Shown here: positions 28,724-36,902 of the stretch, one piece after another
Numbering within the stretch: the first letter of the stretch is position 1
How the letters are laid out: every line of letters begins with the position of its first letter
Assembly: GCA_949291455.1 (NCBI GenBank)
Contig: CASEVQ010000005.1
Coordinates: 1-37,746 of the forward strand
DNA length: 37,746 nucleotides
Reading direction: 5' to 3'
Source: an uncultured bacterium
Lineage (GTDB): Bacteria; Bacillota_I; Bacilli_A; RF39; UBA660
Notes under the pieces: generated by a model
What the model was told of the DNA's origin: nothing
The model's input: only the letters and a program-made list of their open reading frames with translations
Database searches by the model: none
Made by a program: the position numbers and the translations under genes

Positions 28724-29284
28724 TCATCTTTCCATTTGTTCAAGATTAATTCTTTCTTCTACTAACATTAAATCATTATCTTTAATATCATCTATAACAC
28801 TTTCATTTGCAGTAAACATCTTTTCAAATGCTTTCTTTCTAGGAATTTCATATTCATATTTAGCAAAATTATGATATTTACTACTTTGATTAATAAAGTT
28901 TTTCAATGCCTCATAAGAAGCATCACTATTACATCTAATATACAATCTTTGTTCAGCAGGCTCAAAATACTCATATCCATCTTCAAAATAACTATCATTT
29001 TTGCTATTATAAACACACACTACGTTATCTTTATCGCAAAATATTATTGCTTTATGATGATATGATTCACTATTATCAAACTCAGCATCTAATATTTCTC
29101 CAATATCAATTAATCCTGTTTTACATTTACTTGGTAAAAGTTTTACAGTAGTGCAATCAGTTGTCATAAAAGCTCCCTTTACTTCTCCTTTGAAACTACA
29201 CGATAATATTCTGTCATACTCGGGGGCTTTACGTTTGTTAAAACTATTGGAAAAAAATTTTGACAATTCATCTTTTAAATTCAT
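28724..29284 (-). CDS. Unknown protein following the helicase fragment
   Basis: A 186-residue protein, MNLKDELSKFFSNSFNKRKA, with a mixed alpha/beta middle (RLYIRCNSDASYEALKNFIN). Its last residues, LEQMER, echo the end of the helicase fragment upstream (EDEMER). It starts three bases after the helicase stop and is clearly in the same operon. Similar small genes follow the giant methylase-helicase genes of Firmicute ICEs, but I do not recognise a named family. Confidence 0.7.
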   Translation of the reverse strand: MNLKDELSKFFSNSFNKRKAPEYDRILSCSFKGEVKGAFMTTDCTTVKLLPSKCKTGLIDIGEILDAEFDNSESYHHKAIIFCDKDNVVCVYNSKNDSYFEDGYEYFEPAEQRLYIRCNSDASYEALKNFINQSSKYHNFAKYEYEIPRKKAFEKMFTANESVIDDIKDNDLMLVEERINLEQMER

Positions 29285-29286
29285 TT

Positions 29287-30492
29287 CTATCTCTCCATTT
29301 CATCTTCATTAGTTTTTTCGACACTCCTAGTGTTTTCTTGTTTATCTAAATCAAGTTCATTATCAATTCTTGCTTTCTCTTTTTGCAATTCTCTAATTCT
29401 CTCTTGCTGTGTAAACGGTTTATCAAGTTCTTCTTTGCAATCTATAAGTTGTTTTTCGGTATAAGCAATTTGGTCTTTTACAGTACCAATTTTATTATCA
29501 AAACTTTTTAGCATATTTTCTAACTTTAAGATATTACCTATTTCATCAGTATTATTAATTTCAACTTTATATTTTCCTGCACCTTTTATATAAATAACTG
29601 GCTTATACCACAATTCATCTTTAGTACCAACAATATCAAAACCACTTATTTCGCCGAGTTTAGTTTCCTCTCTCGGTTTTAAAAGAGAAAAACTTTCATA
29701 AAATTTTGTGCTAGCATCTTTTCTAGAATCATAAATTTTATCTCTAATAGTAATTACAAAATTATCAGCAGACAAGTCTTTTACATTTTTTATATCTTCT
29801 TCAAGACCACTTAAATATTGCTTTTTATATTTTAGTTCTCTTGGTAATTCAGTATTATATTTTGCCTCAAGTTCAATATGTGATTTATCATATCTACTTT
29901 TAGATAAATATAATTGTTTTAATTCGTTTTCTACTTTAAACTTTTCAAGAATTAATGGATTACCACTAGCAAGTGCTTTAACCTCTGCATAAGTAAGTGT
30001 ATCTCTATCTAAATCTTCAGCAGTTCTTCTACCACCACTACTATTAGACATGATTTGATTAATAAAAGTTGCTTTTGTTTGAATCAACTGATAAGAATAA
30101 GCATCAAAACTACCTTCGGTAACATAGCGATATATTTCCACCTCTTCATTTTGATTACCCTGTCTTAAAATTCTACCTTCTCTTTGTTCTATATCAGAAG
30201 GTCGCCACGGACAGTCAAAATGATGTAAAGCAATTAATTTATCTTGAACATTCATACCTGCTCCCATTTTAGAAGTTGATCCTATAAGTATTCTTTTTGT
30301 ACCATTTCTCATATCTTCAAATAGTTTCAATTTTTGTGGATTAGTTTTAGCATTATGAATAAACTCTATTTCTTCTTCTGGAATACCTTTTTCTATTAAT
30401 TTATTTTTAATATCATCATAGACATTAAAAGTACCATCATTTTTAGGTGTAGATAAATCACAAAAGACAAGTTGTGTTAACTTGTTCTCAGG
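29287..30492 (-). pseudogene. C-terminal fragment of a giant ICE SNF2 helicase/methylase
   Basis: The open frame begins right after a TAG (30495-30493) with ENKLTQLVFCDLSTPKNDGT and continues through helicase motif V (LIGSTSKMGAGMNVQ) and motif VI (WRPSDIEQREGRILRQGNQ) to a coiled C-terminal part. These proteins usually exceed 2000 residues and carry methylase and SNF2 motifs I-IV first; only about 400 residues remain. A TTG at 30330 with no ribosome site is the only start of the shorter frame. The break lies about 220 bases from the protease gene terminators, so the protease-regulator pair replaced the lost part or came in with a deletion. Confidence 0.88.
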
Positions 30493-30632
30493 CTATTGAC
30501 AAATTACTTTTTTTGAAAAATCTAAAAATTGAATTTTTAAAAGTGGGAGTAAAATATTAAAAATTGAATGATTTTAGATGATAATTCCCTAAAATTGTTC
30601 TTTTTTTATCTTTAAAGTGGGAAATATAAAAA

Positions 30633-30705
30633 GCCGTTGACAAAGTCGATTTGAAAAATCGACTTTGTCAACGGCCTGAACAGAGTTTATATTTAAAACT
30701 CTGTT
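30633..30705 (-). terminator. Two strong terminators of the protease gene
   Basis: First met on the - strand is AACAGAGTTT/AAACTCTGTT (30705-30679), then a perfect 20-pair stem (30675-30656 with 30652-30633) with a three-base loop, followed by TTTTTATATTT. The second is among the longest perfect hairpins in the window and its G/C content is higher than its surroundings. Confidence 0.85.
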
Positions 30706-30713
30706 TATAATTT

Positions 30714-31937
30714 TTAATATCTATTTTGAAGTGCTATAGGCAGAACATTTAAATCGGAAAAATGCATAGTATAAGACATATTAACTCCACCACTTAAAAT
30801 ACCTAGTCCAATAGGACCACCATTTGCATCTGTTCTTGGTATCATTACTACTCCACCACTATCTCCTTGACCTTGATATACATTTGAAGTAATCAATCCA
30901 TAAATTAGAGTATCACCTATGCCATCACCATCAATATCGTAGTTAATAGCTTGATTTAGTGCTGTAACATTTCCAGTTGTATAGCCTGTTCTCGCACCAT
31001 TTTTAGAAATAGCCATATTAACAGTAATAGTAGGACAGTAATTAATTAAACCTAATTGTGCCATATTACTTGGTATTGGAGAAACAGAATAAGATTGTAA
31101 GTTATTAGTAGGTGTATATGAACTATTAGTTTTAACAAATGCATAATCATAATATTGATTATTATAAAACTGCTTTACTTGAATTGTTCCTGATGGAAAA
31201 CTTGTATATCCCATAGCACAATGACCTGCAGTCAAATATCCTTTATTTCCATTATAATTTACTCTCATTCCCATTGAGCAGTAACTCGTTTGTGCAGAAT
31301 TTAACCATATTTTTCCACCAGCATTAATATTTGCACTTGGAGTATGATTTTGTGCTGATTTAAATTTTATTACATCTTTATCAACTATATTTGCATTATC
31401 TATAATATCTTTAATTTTTCTTTGATTTTTAGTACTATTATTTTTTAATTCTATTGATACTGAATTATTCATTATATCAAGTCCAGTTGATATTAAATTT
31501 CCATCAATTAATTTATTTTCCATAAGAGAATCAATAATATAATTATTTACTGCATTTAATTCATTTAATGAATTATCAACATATTCTATTATAATGTTAT
31601 CATTCATTCCTATAATTTCTTCATAAATTAAATAATCATCTGATTCTTTCGATGGAATATTTTCTTTAACAATCTGAATTATCAAATTTTTTGCATCATC
31701 ACTTATATAAATTCCACCATAATAATCTGGATATAAATCTCTAAAAGAATCCTTTATGTTATAGTATTTTTTCATTCTGTTTTGAATTTTGGTAGACAAT
31801 TGCACTTGTTCCCAATTTCGTTCAAGATATTTTTCATAATCATCAGAAGTGGTAATATTTTGAGCAGCTACTTTCGTAGAAAAACCAAATAGTATAGTAG
31901 CTATTAACCCAACAAATAATAATATTTTATTTTTCAT
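30714..31937 (-). CDS. Secreted chymotrypsin-fold (S1) serine protease with propeptide
   Basis: A 407-residue secreted preproprotein. Residues 1-25 are a signal peptide (LFVGLIATILFGFSTKVAAQ). Residues about 36-195 form a propeptide with YPDYYGGIYISDDAKNLIIQ. The protease domain starts near 205 and holds His239 (YLTAGHC), Asp264 (YYDYAF) and Ser360 (GQGDSGG), the complete triad in the streptogrisin-like order. DIDGDGIGD at 334-342 looks like a calcium-binding loop. TAAGGAGG precedes the ATG. The propeptide is homologous to the outside domain of the next gene upstream (32086-33375). Propeptides of this kind usually assist folding and inhibit the enzyme until cleaved; that is known of the family, not seen here. 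Confidence 0.92.
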   Translation of the reverse strand: MKNKILLFVGLIATILFGFSTKVAAQNITTSDDYEKYLERNWEQVQLSTKIQNRMKKYYNIKDSFRDLYPDYYGGIYISDDAKNLIIQIVKENIPSKESDDYLIYEEIIGMNDNIIIEYVDNSLNELNAVNNYIIDSLMENKLIDGNLISTGLDIMNNSVSIELKNNSTKNQRKIKDIIDNANIVDKDVIKFKSAQNHTPSANINAGGKIWLNSAQTSYCSMGMRVNYNGNKGYLTAGHCAMGYTSFPSGTIQVKQFYNNQYYDYAFVKTNSSYTPTNNLQSYSVSPIPSNMAQLGLINYCPTITVNMAISKNGARTGYTTGNVTALNQAINYDIDGDGIGDTLIYGLITSNVYQGQGDSGGVVMIPRTDANGGPIGLGILSGGVNMSYTMHFSDLNVLPIALQNRY

Positions 31938-32039
31938 ATAATCCTCCTTAATAATTTATATATACAAAAAAATATCATCGTAATTACTTTTTCATCCTTC
32001 CATTCCTTACGAATAATTTGATATTTTATTGTTACATAG

Positions 32040-32058
32040 GCAATTTATATTAAATTGC
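32040..32058. promoter_or_regulatory. Perfect palindrome between regulator and protease genes
   Basis: GCAATTTA-TAT-TAAATTGC is an eight-plus-eight perfect inverted repeat 103 bases before the protease start, with no T-run, so it is more likely an operator than a terminator. A protease promoter TTACGA-17-TATAAA lies downstream near 31980-31955. Confidence 0.5.
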
Positions 32059-32085
32059 AATAAATTTATAATATAATTTAAATAA

Positions 32086-33375
32086 TTAACTTTTATATTC
32101 TGGCTTTGCACATTTAGTTAAATCAACATCTATCATCTTTAAAAAATCATCAAGATATTTATTTTGCCCATCATTTTCAACTATAAAAAACAACGTATCA
32201 TATTTTGTAATTAAATCTTCTCCCAAATAAATTTCATATTTAGGTAAATGATCTTTATCAAATGTAAAATCATTTGCATTAATACTATATTTTAAAATAT
32301 TCTCTATCTCATAACTATATGTACCTTTAATTGATTTAGTATATACTAAATCAGAAGTACACATACTACCAGGTTTACATGAAGCATATGCTGTAAACAA
32401 TTCATATGTTTCATCATCATAAATGTTTAATAGTACAGGTACATATTTATTATTAACCATCTCTATACTTAATAATAAATTACCATGTTCAAATAAAGTT
32501 TCAGTGCCAATCTTTTCAGGATAATTGGTACACTTATTTATTATGTCATCTTCTTTTAAACTTGATTCGAATATAATAACATCTGAATCAATAATCTTCT
32601 CTTTAAATTCTGTTTTTATTTCATTAGTTACCTCTACACAATTTACTACAACACTATTTTTCATAATATCTATACCAACAGAATTTAAACCTTTCGGTAG
32701 CTGATTTTCTGATAAATAATCATTTATAAAATTGTATACTTCTTCTAGTTCATTATAAGAATTTTTAACATATTCTATTTTGATAGACTTATCAACAGTA
32801 AATAATTCATTATAGTAAGAATAATCAATGGTGTTTTTTGAGGGAAGTTTTTCTTTAACAACTTGAACTATTAAATTATAGGCATCATCACTAATATACA
32901 CTCCGCCATAATAATCTGGATATTTTCCATTGTATCTATATTTCAAAAACGCATCAACATCTCGAGCAACAAAACTCATTTGATAATTTCTCTCATAATA
33001 TTTTTCTAATTCATTTCCTTTGCTCTTATAAACGAAAATACTAACTATAATTAATATAACAATTAATATAACAGAACTTATAGTTATCTTTTTTAAATTT
33101 TTCTTTGCTTTATTTGTTGATTCTACTGCAGTAATAATTGCTTTTTCTTTAGCTTCTTCACTATTATCTTCTTCACCATTTATCAATTCTTCAATACTTA
33201 TACCTAACTCATTACAAATTTTTTTTAATAGTGATACATCTGGGAAACTTAATCCCCTTTCCCATTTACTAACAGCATTTATACTAACTCCCATTTTTTC
33301 AGCAAGTTGTCCCTGTGTCATTTTTTTCTCTTTACGACACTTTGCTATAAACTTTCCAATCTTCTCTTGATTCAT
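32086..33375 (-). CDS. Membrane-spanning XRE regulator whose outer domain copies the protease propeptide
   Basis: A 429-residue protein. Residues 5-62 are an XRE helix-turn-helix (CRKEKKMTQGQLAEKMGVSI with NAVSKWERGLSFPD). One membrane segment follows (97-116). Residues 122-245 outside the cell align without large gaps to the protease propeptide: both have YERN/LERN, YPDYYGG-[VI]-YISDDA-x-NLI, QVVKE/QIVKE, PSK, IEYVKNS/IEYVDNS, NEL, and G[IL]DIM-x-NSV. The remaining 180 residues are unique, with Cys pairs (CKPGSMC). The order DNA-binding, membrane, propeptide-like domain suggests a one-component sensor of the protease (inference). The start has GGAAGAGG upstream. It probably acts on one of the palindromes around it. 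Confidence 0.9.
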   Translation of the reverse strand: MNQEKIGKFIAKCRKEKKMTQGQLAEKMGVSINAVSKWERGLSFPDVSLLKKICNELGISIEELINGEEDNSEEAKEKAIITAVESTNKAKKNLKKITISSVILIVILIIVSIFVYKSKGNELEKYYERNYQMSFVARDVDAFLKYRYNGKYPDYYGGVYISDDAYNLIVQVVKEKLPSKNTIDYSYYNELFTVDKSIKIEYVKNSYNELEEVYNFINDYLSENQLPKGLNSVGIDIMKNSVVVNCVEVTNEIKTEFKEKIIDSDVIIFESSLKEDDIINKCTNYPEKIGTETLFEHGNLLLSIEMVNNKYVPVLLNIYDDETYELFTAYASCKPGSMCTSDLVYTKSIKGTYSYEIENILKYSINANDFTFDKDHLPKYEIYLGEDLITKYDTLFFIVENDGQNKYLDDFLKMIDVDLTKCAKPEYKS

Positions 33376-33400
33376 ATTTTTTCCTCTTCCATACTAATAT

Positions 33401-33495
33401 TATCATTTGATTTATCAAAAATACACACACCATTGGTTTAATTTTAAAAAATACACTAATATTTTACCATAAAAATGAACATTACTATCATTTGA
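33401..33495 (-). promoter_or_regulatory. Candidate operators upstream of the XRE regulator
   Basis: TATCATTTGA occurs twice (33401-33410 and 33486-33495), 85 bases apart, and the near copy overlaps the perfect palindrome TTTGAT-TT-ATCAAA (33406-33419). They flank the likely promoter region of the regulator gene, fitting autoregulation by an XRE dimer. Confidence 0.45.
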
Positions 33496-33536
33496 CTATG
33501 TATTTATGAAAACTAATTTTTGTAATATTAATTAAA

Positions 33537-33863
33537 TCATTTACCTTTTACATCATAATTGAATAACTTACTAAATTCTTGTGATGCTTTTTCCATTTCA
33601 TAATTAATGTTCTTAATGGCTTTTTCTATTTTATGCTTACTAGGAAATTTTGTTATTTTATTACTTCCTTTAAAATAATTATCTAATACAAATATTTTTC
33701 TTTGCTTATCATTAAACTTATTTTTCCTAGCATTTTGATAAGCAACTTCTTGTATTAAATCTTTATCACACTTTTCGGCAAGTTCTTCTTGTGTATATCC
33801 AATTTTAAATCTATAATATTTTGCATTATCAACTAATACTTTACGAATATTTTTTGTTCTCAA
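33537..33863 (-). CDS. Small protein with incomplete HTH start, possible chimera
   Basis: A 108-residue protein starting with TTG behind GGTGG. Residues 10-33 (NAKYYRFKIGYTQEELAEKC) look like the first helices of an XRE domain, but the rest of the HTH is missing and the text changes to KDLIQEVAYQNARKNKFNDK and a basic helical tail. The switch suggests a fusion after a deletion inside the element; an intact small protein of unknown type is the alternative. It is upstream of the regulator by 161 bases. Confidence 0.45.
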   Translation of the reverse strand: MRTKNIRKVLVDNAKYYRFKIGYTQEELAEKCDKDLIQEVAYQNARKNKFNDKQRKIFVLDNYFKGSNKITKFPSKHKIEKAIKNINYEMEKASQEFSKLFNYDVKGK

Positions 33864-33986
33864 CTAGCACCACCATTTCTAGTTTATACAAGTTAAGAAA
33901 AAATAAACACGAAATGACATCACTGAATTTTTTGCGGAATTTGTCAAAAATATTGCATTTTATATTTTTTGTAGTATTATTAATTC

Positions 33987-34099
33987 ATCAGATGACACAA
34001 ATAGTATGTAGTGTCGTGTTACTCTGGTTAAGCCGATGCAGTAATGTAGTATATCGGCGAGCAGTACAAATCGTATGCTTGTATAGATACGATTTTTTT
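33987..34099 (+). ncRNA. Three-hairpin small RNA candidate of the dacF element
   Basis: On the + strand TTGCAT (33953-33958) and TATTAT (33975-33980), 16 bases apart, would start an RNA near 33987. It folds as GACAC/GTGTC (33994-34015), GCCGAT/ATCGGC (34032-34058) and AAATCGTAT/ATACGATTT (34068-34095), the last followed by TTTTTTTG, a terminator. The first two loops share the motif AGTA(A)TGTAGT. G/C content is well above that of the surroundings. It lies between the TTG-started small gene and the rep gene, opposite in strand to both. It could be a copy-control antisense-type RNA or a regulator of the element. No known family is matched. Confidence 0.55.
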
Positions 34100-34109
34100 G
34101 TGTCTTAAT

Positions 34110-34892
34110 TTACCTTTCAATATCTTCAAAATTATATAAACTATCTAAATCATCATCTCTCCACAAATCACCAATATCTATATTCAACCTATGTATATTG
34201 CTTATCATAGAATTTTTAAAATAACCAAATTTATTTTTTATTATATTACCATCTTCATCTCTAAAGCCTCTTTTAACTACTCTAGGAACAATATAATGGA
34301 CAATTTGTATCAAATCCTTATATGAATTATTTTCTTCTAATAACTTGTTAAACAAATCATCATAGTAAAATATTTGTATATCATTTTCGTTTATATATCC
34401 ACTATCTATTAATTCTAATGTTAGTCTATTATGTTCTTCAGCAACAAAAAAAGATGATAATTTCGTTTTATCATCTTTATCTATTTGTTTTTTAGTATTT
34501 ATTATATTAGTATTTATTTGTGTAGGCTCTTCCACATCTGGAATATCCAGGTGTGGATTTTCCGTATCTGGATATTCTTTATCATTTTCTAGTTCAACAA
34601 AGTGTGGTATTTCATAAATTAAGTAATTATATTCAAAATAACCTTTTTCTCCTCTAACTTTTTCTATTTCTAAATAATGATACTCTTGCAATTCCTTTAA
34701 TATGGATCTAATTCCATCTCTACCCTCTTTACTTATAGAACAAAGACCTGCCAAAAAATAATCCCAATCTTCTGGCAAACTTAACATAAACGATAATAAC
34801 CCTTTAGCTTTATACGATAAATTTTTATCTCTTAAATGATAATTAGACATAACAGTATAGTTATTATTCTTTTCTATTTTAAAAACTGACAT
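34110..34892 (-). CDS. Rep-like helix-turn-helix protein (RepA N-terminal type)
   Basis: A 260-residue protein. The N-terminal winged helix, FKIEKNNNYTVMSNYHLRDK and LSYKAKGLLSFMLSLPEDWD, and then SKEGRDGIRSILKELQ, is that of the replication initiator/replisome organiser proteins carried by Firmicute ICEs and plasmids. The C-terminal part (DSGYINENDIQIFYYDDLFN, YGYFKNSMISNI-like) resembles DUF6017. The start at 34892 has GGAGG seven bases upstream; the frame to 34910 is not needed. It suggests the element can replicate as a circle after excision (inference). Confidence 0.82.
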   Translation of the reverse strand: MSVFKIEKNNNYTVMSNYHLRDKNLSYKAKGLLSFMLSLPEDWDYFLAGLCSISKEGRDGIRSILKELQEYHYLEIEKVRGEKGYFEYNYLIYEIPHFVELENDKEYPDTENPHLDIPDVEEPTQINTNIINTKKQIDKDDKTKLSSFFVAEEHNRLTLELIDSGYINENDIQIFYYDDLFNKLLEENNSYKDLIQIVHYIVPRVVKRGFRDEDGNIIKNKFGYFKNSMISNIHRLNIDIGDLWRDDDLDSLYNFEDIER

Positions 34893-34917
34893 TTTTGCAC
34901 CTCCAAACAAAAAACAG

Positions 34918-35118
34918 CTATAAAGTTGTCTTTAATTTATTATACTTTTCTTTTGCATTTTCTAACTTATTAAATTCTTCGCTATAAATTAACTTTATAT
35001 TGTCTTTACTTACAATACATTTTTCTACAATAAATTTATTACCTTTTTTAACAATTGAAATAATAATACAATTGTTACCTATAATCATTTCATAAACATC
35101 AATTAATAATTCTTTCAT
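34918..35118 (-). CDS. Small unknown protein between recombinase and rep
   Basis: A 66-residue protein, MKELLIDVYEMIIGNNCIII, mostly short beta strands and a C-terminal helix (KLENAKEKYNKLKTTL). GAGGTAGGAT precedes the ATG, it starts three bases after the recombinase stop and ends 25 bases before the Rep start, so it is a true member of the operon. Its function is unknown. Confidence 0.65.
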   Translation of the reverse strand: MKELLIDVYEMIIGNNCIIISIVKKGNKFIVEKCIVSKDNIKLIYSEEFNKLENAKEKYNKLKTTL

Positions 35119-35121
35119 ATC

Positions 35122-36585
35122 CTACCTCTTAAATTCTACACTTTTAATAATTATCTTATCAGTTAATTTATCAACTTTAATAACCTCCACAAAACGTTCT
35201 AAAAACTGTTGTTTTTCCTTATTTGTTAAATATCCCCAATTTAATTTTATATTAGTTACAATATCTTTAATATCATCATAAGAATACGAATCATTACTAT
35301 CCTCAATTATTTCATCTAGTTCTAAGATTTTTGACTGTTGTATATTCTGTTGTTTTTGTATTTCCTCAGTAATTTCATGATATTCATTTACATCTATCAA
35401 ATCGTTAATAAACTGACTCCTAATAATTTTTTTCTTGTTTTCTAGTTTTTCAATTTTTTTATTAATTTCTTGTTTCTTTTTTTCAGATTTAATTATTTTT
35501 TTTCTTTTCTCCATAATGCTCTTATCAGGAGCCATATTCTCTAAAGTATCTAAATATTCTAAAAATGCTTTCTCCATTGTCTTGTGTGAAAATCCACCAC
35601 ATTTACAAAAACCCCTACTAGCATTATTGCATCTATACGTAATATACAATTTACCACTTTGAGTTTGTTGTCTAGCTGAAATATTGCCTCCACAGTTTGC
35701 ACATTTTATAATATGAAAATAATATGAATTTTCACTTGGATAACGTCTGACACAATATTGTTTTCTTGTCGCAATTATATTATTTGCTAATTTCCATTTT
35801 TCTTCATCAATTATTGGTTCTATGTCGTTACCATCAACAGTAAAAGATCTATCTTTATTTTTCTCTTGCACTCCATATCTTACTTTACCAACATACAATG
35901 GGTTATTAATTATTGATTTTATTGTAGATGAAGCCCAATGTCCACCTCTCTTTGTAGGAACGTTTTCTTCATTAAATAAATGGGCAATTTTAAAATAAGA
36001 CTTACCATCTATATATAAATCGAAAATTCTATTAACTAAATCTTTTTCTTCTTCATTTACAATTATTTTTTTCTCTCCTACAATATAATCGTACCCATAA
36101 ACACCATTAGTATTAGTATAATTACCTTCTCTAGTTTTTTGTTCATAACCAAAAGATACTCTTTCAGCAAGATTTTCCCTTTCAAACTCTGCAAAAATAC
36201 CAATAATTTTTACAAACATTCTACCCACAGCATTAGATGTATCAATTTTTTCGGTTTGAGAATTAAAAGTGCAACTGTGTTTTTCAAACAACTCTATTAA
36301 ATAAATTAAATCTCTCACGCTTCGTGTTAATCTATCTAGTTTATATATTAATATATTATTTATTTTCCCATCTTCCACATCTTTAAGCAATCTAGTTATT
36401 TCAGGTCTATCTTCTAAATTTTTACCACTTATTCCATCATCAACATAGTAATCAAAAATATCCCAATCGTTTGCCTCAGCATACTTGGTTAATTTTTCTC
36501 TTTGTGCATGAATTGAGAAACCATCTTTTGCTTGATCCTCTGTTGAAACACGAATATAAATTCCTGTAACTATTTTTTCTTCCAC
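35122..36585 (-). CDS. Serine recombinase of the dacF element
   Basis: A 487-residue large serine recombinase. Resolvase domain: TGIYIRVSTEDQAKDGF (Ser14 nucleophile), [26 protein letters not shown]. The recombinase domain has RGGHWASSTIKSIINNPLYV; the zinc ribbon has CANCGG and CKCGG; a long coiled coil follows (about 365-430). All residues expected for activity are visible. The GTG start has GAGGAG nine bases upstream. It is the gene nearest the right junction apart from a 34-residue ORF, as usual for integrases, and is the natural candidate to recombine the two dacF junctions. Confidence 0.95.
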   Translation of the reverse strand: MEEKIVTGIYIRVSTEDQAKDGFSIHAQREKLTKYAEANDWDIFDYYVDDGISGKNLEDRPEITRLLKDVEDGKINNILIYKLDRLTRSVRDLIYLIELFEKHSCTFNSQTEKIDTSNAVGRMFVKIIGIFAEFERENLAERVSFGYEQKTREGNYTNTNGVYGYDYIVGEKKIIVNEEEKDLVNRIFDLYIDGKSYFKIAHLFNEENVPTKRGGHWASSTIKSIINNPLYVGKVRYGVQEKNKDRSFTVDGNDIEPIIDEEKWKLANNIIATRKQYCVRRYPSENSYYFHIIKCANCGGNISARQQTQSGKLYITYRCNNASRGFCKCGGFSHKTMEKAFLEYLDTLENMAPDKSIMEKRKKIIKSEKKKQEINKKIEKLENKKKIIRSQFINDLIDVNEYHEITEEIQKQQNIQQSKILELDEIIEDSNDSYSYDDIKDIVTNIKLNWGYLTNKEKQQFLERFVEVIKVDKLTDKIIIKSVEFKR

Positions 36586-36608
36586 AATATCTATCTCCTC
36601 TATTCTGC

Positions 36609-36713
36609 CTAAATAGATTTGATATTTGACTCTAAAATTCTAGGAATGCTTGTATTCAAGAAAAATTTCATAATTTCAATTTGTATTTTTCTAGGTATAA
36701 TATTGTCAATCAT
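36609..36713 (-). CDS. 34-residue ORF preceding the recombinase
   Basis: ATG at 36713, preceded by GTGGGG, encodes MIDNIIPRKIQIEIMKFF followed by LNTSIPRILESNIKSI and a TAG at 36611-36609; the recombinase GTG follows 23 bases later. Short ORFs with the pattern IQ-x-E-x-x-x-FFL-x-TSIPR stand before serine recombinases of several Firmicute elements, as far as I recall. Its function is unknown; it might be a directionality factor or a regulator, but it is very short. Confidence 0.6.
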   Translation of the reverse strand: MIDNIIPRKIQIEIMKFFLNTSIPRILESNIKSI

Positions 36714-36748
36714 TGTTATCCCCACTTTCTAATAAAGTATAGATAACA
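36714..36748 (-). promoter_or_regulatory. Inverted repeat around the recombinase promoter
   Basis: TGTTATC (36714-36720) and GATAACA (36742-36748) flank a -10-like TATACT (36741-36736) and the ribosome site of the 34-residue ORF. The seven-base arms could be an operator or sequester the ribosome site. Confidence 0.4.
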
Positions 36749-36814
36749 GCATTTTAATTTATGCAGTTTAATGTAAAACTTAAATTGACACTATTCGTAC
36801 AAACATATAAAACT

Positions 36815-36860
36815 ATTGCAAAATATAAATACAAGTCTAATTGTATTTACGTTTAACAAT
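36815..36860. repeat. Second, complete attP-like palindrome inside the right end
   Basis: ATTGCAAAATATAAATAC (36815-36832), ten bases AAGTCTAATT, and GTATTTACGTTTAACAAT (36843-36860) have the same 18-10-18 form as the attP rebuilt from the element ends. The left half differs from the junction half-site (36871-36888) by one base, the right half from that at 27324-27341 by two. The two sites lie 10 bases apart. It may be an integrase-binding operator or the scar of an earlier recombination event. Confidence 0.75.
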
Positions 36861-36870
36861 AATTAATTTT

Positions 36871-36902
36871 ATTGCAAAATATAAACACGACTTTATTAGT
36901 AT
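36871..36902. other. Right attachment junction of the dacF element
   Basis: Half-site ATTGCAAAATATAAACAC (36871-36888) and GAC (36889-36891) end the element; dacF begins at the shared TTTA (36892-36895) and continues as TTAGTATTAA. Confidence 0.85.

Larger units (their letters stand above)
27317..36891 (-). mobile_element. 9575-bp serine-recombinase element interrupting dacF
   Basis: Both ends are fixed to within the four shared bases TTTA by the split dacF frame. Joining the two inner ends gives ATTGCAAAATATAAACAC, a ten-base centre GACTTTAATT, and GTATTTAAGTTTTACAAT: a 46-bp imperfect palindrome centred on the shared bases, as expected of a serine-integrase attP. All genes run leftward as dacF does: a 34-residue ORF, serine recombinase, small ORF, Rep-like protein, HTH fragment, XRE membrane regulator, protease, truncated ICE helicase, two unknowns, sigma factor. 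No relaxase, coupling or secretion gene is present, so it is a reduced element derived from an ICE or plasmid. The layout resembles the sigK skin element. Confidence 0.88.

Noticed and set aside
36838-36862. The 25-base near-identical repeat at 27319-27343 and 36838-36862 taken as the recombination cores
   Set aside because: Recombination there would leave about 42 extra bases with a stop codon in dacF; the repeat is explained by shared integrase half-sites, and only the TTTA junction restores the frame.
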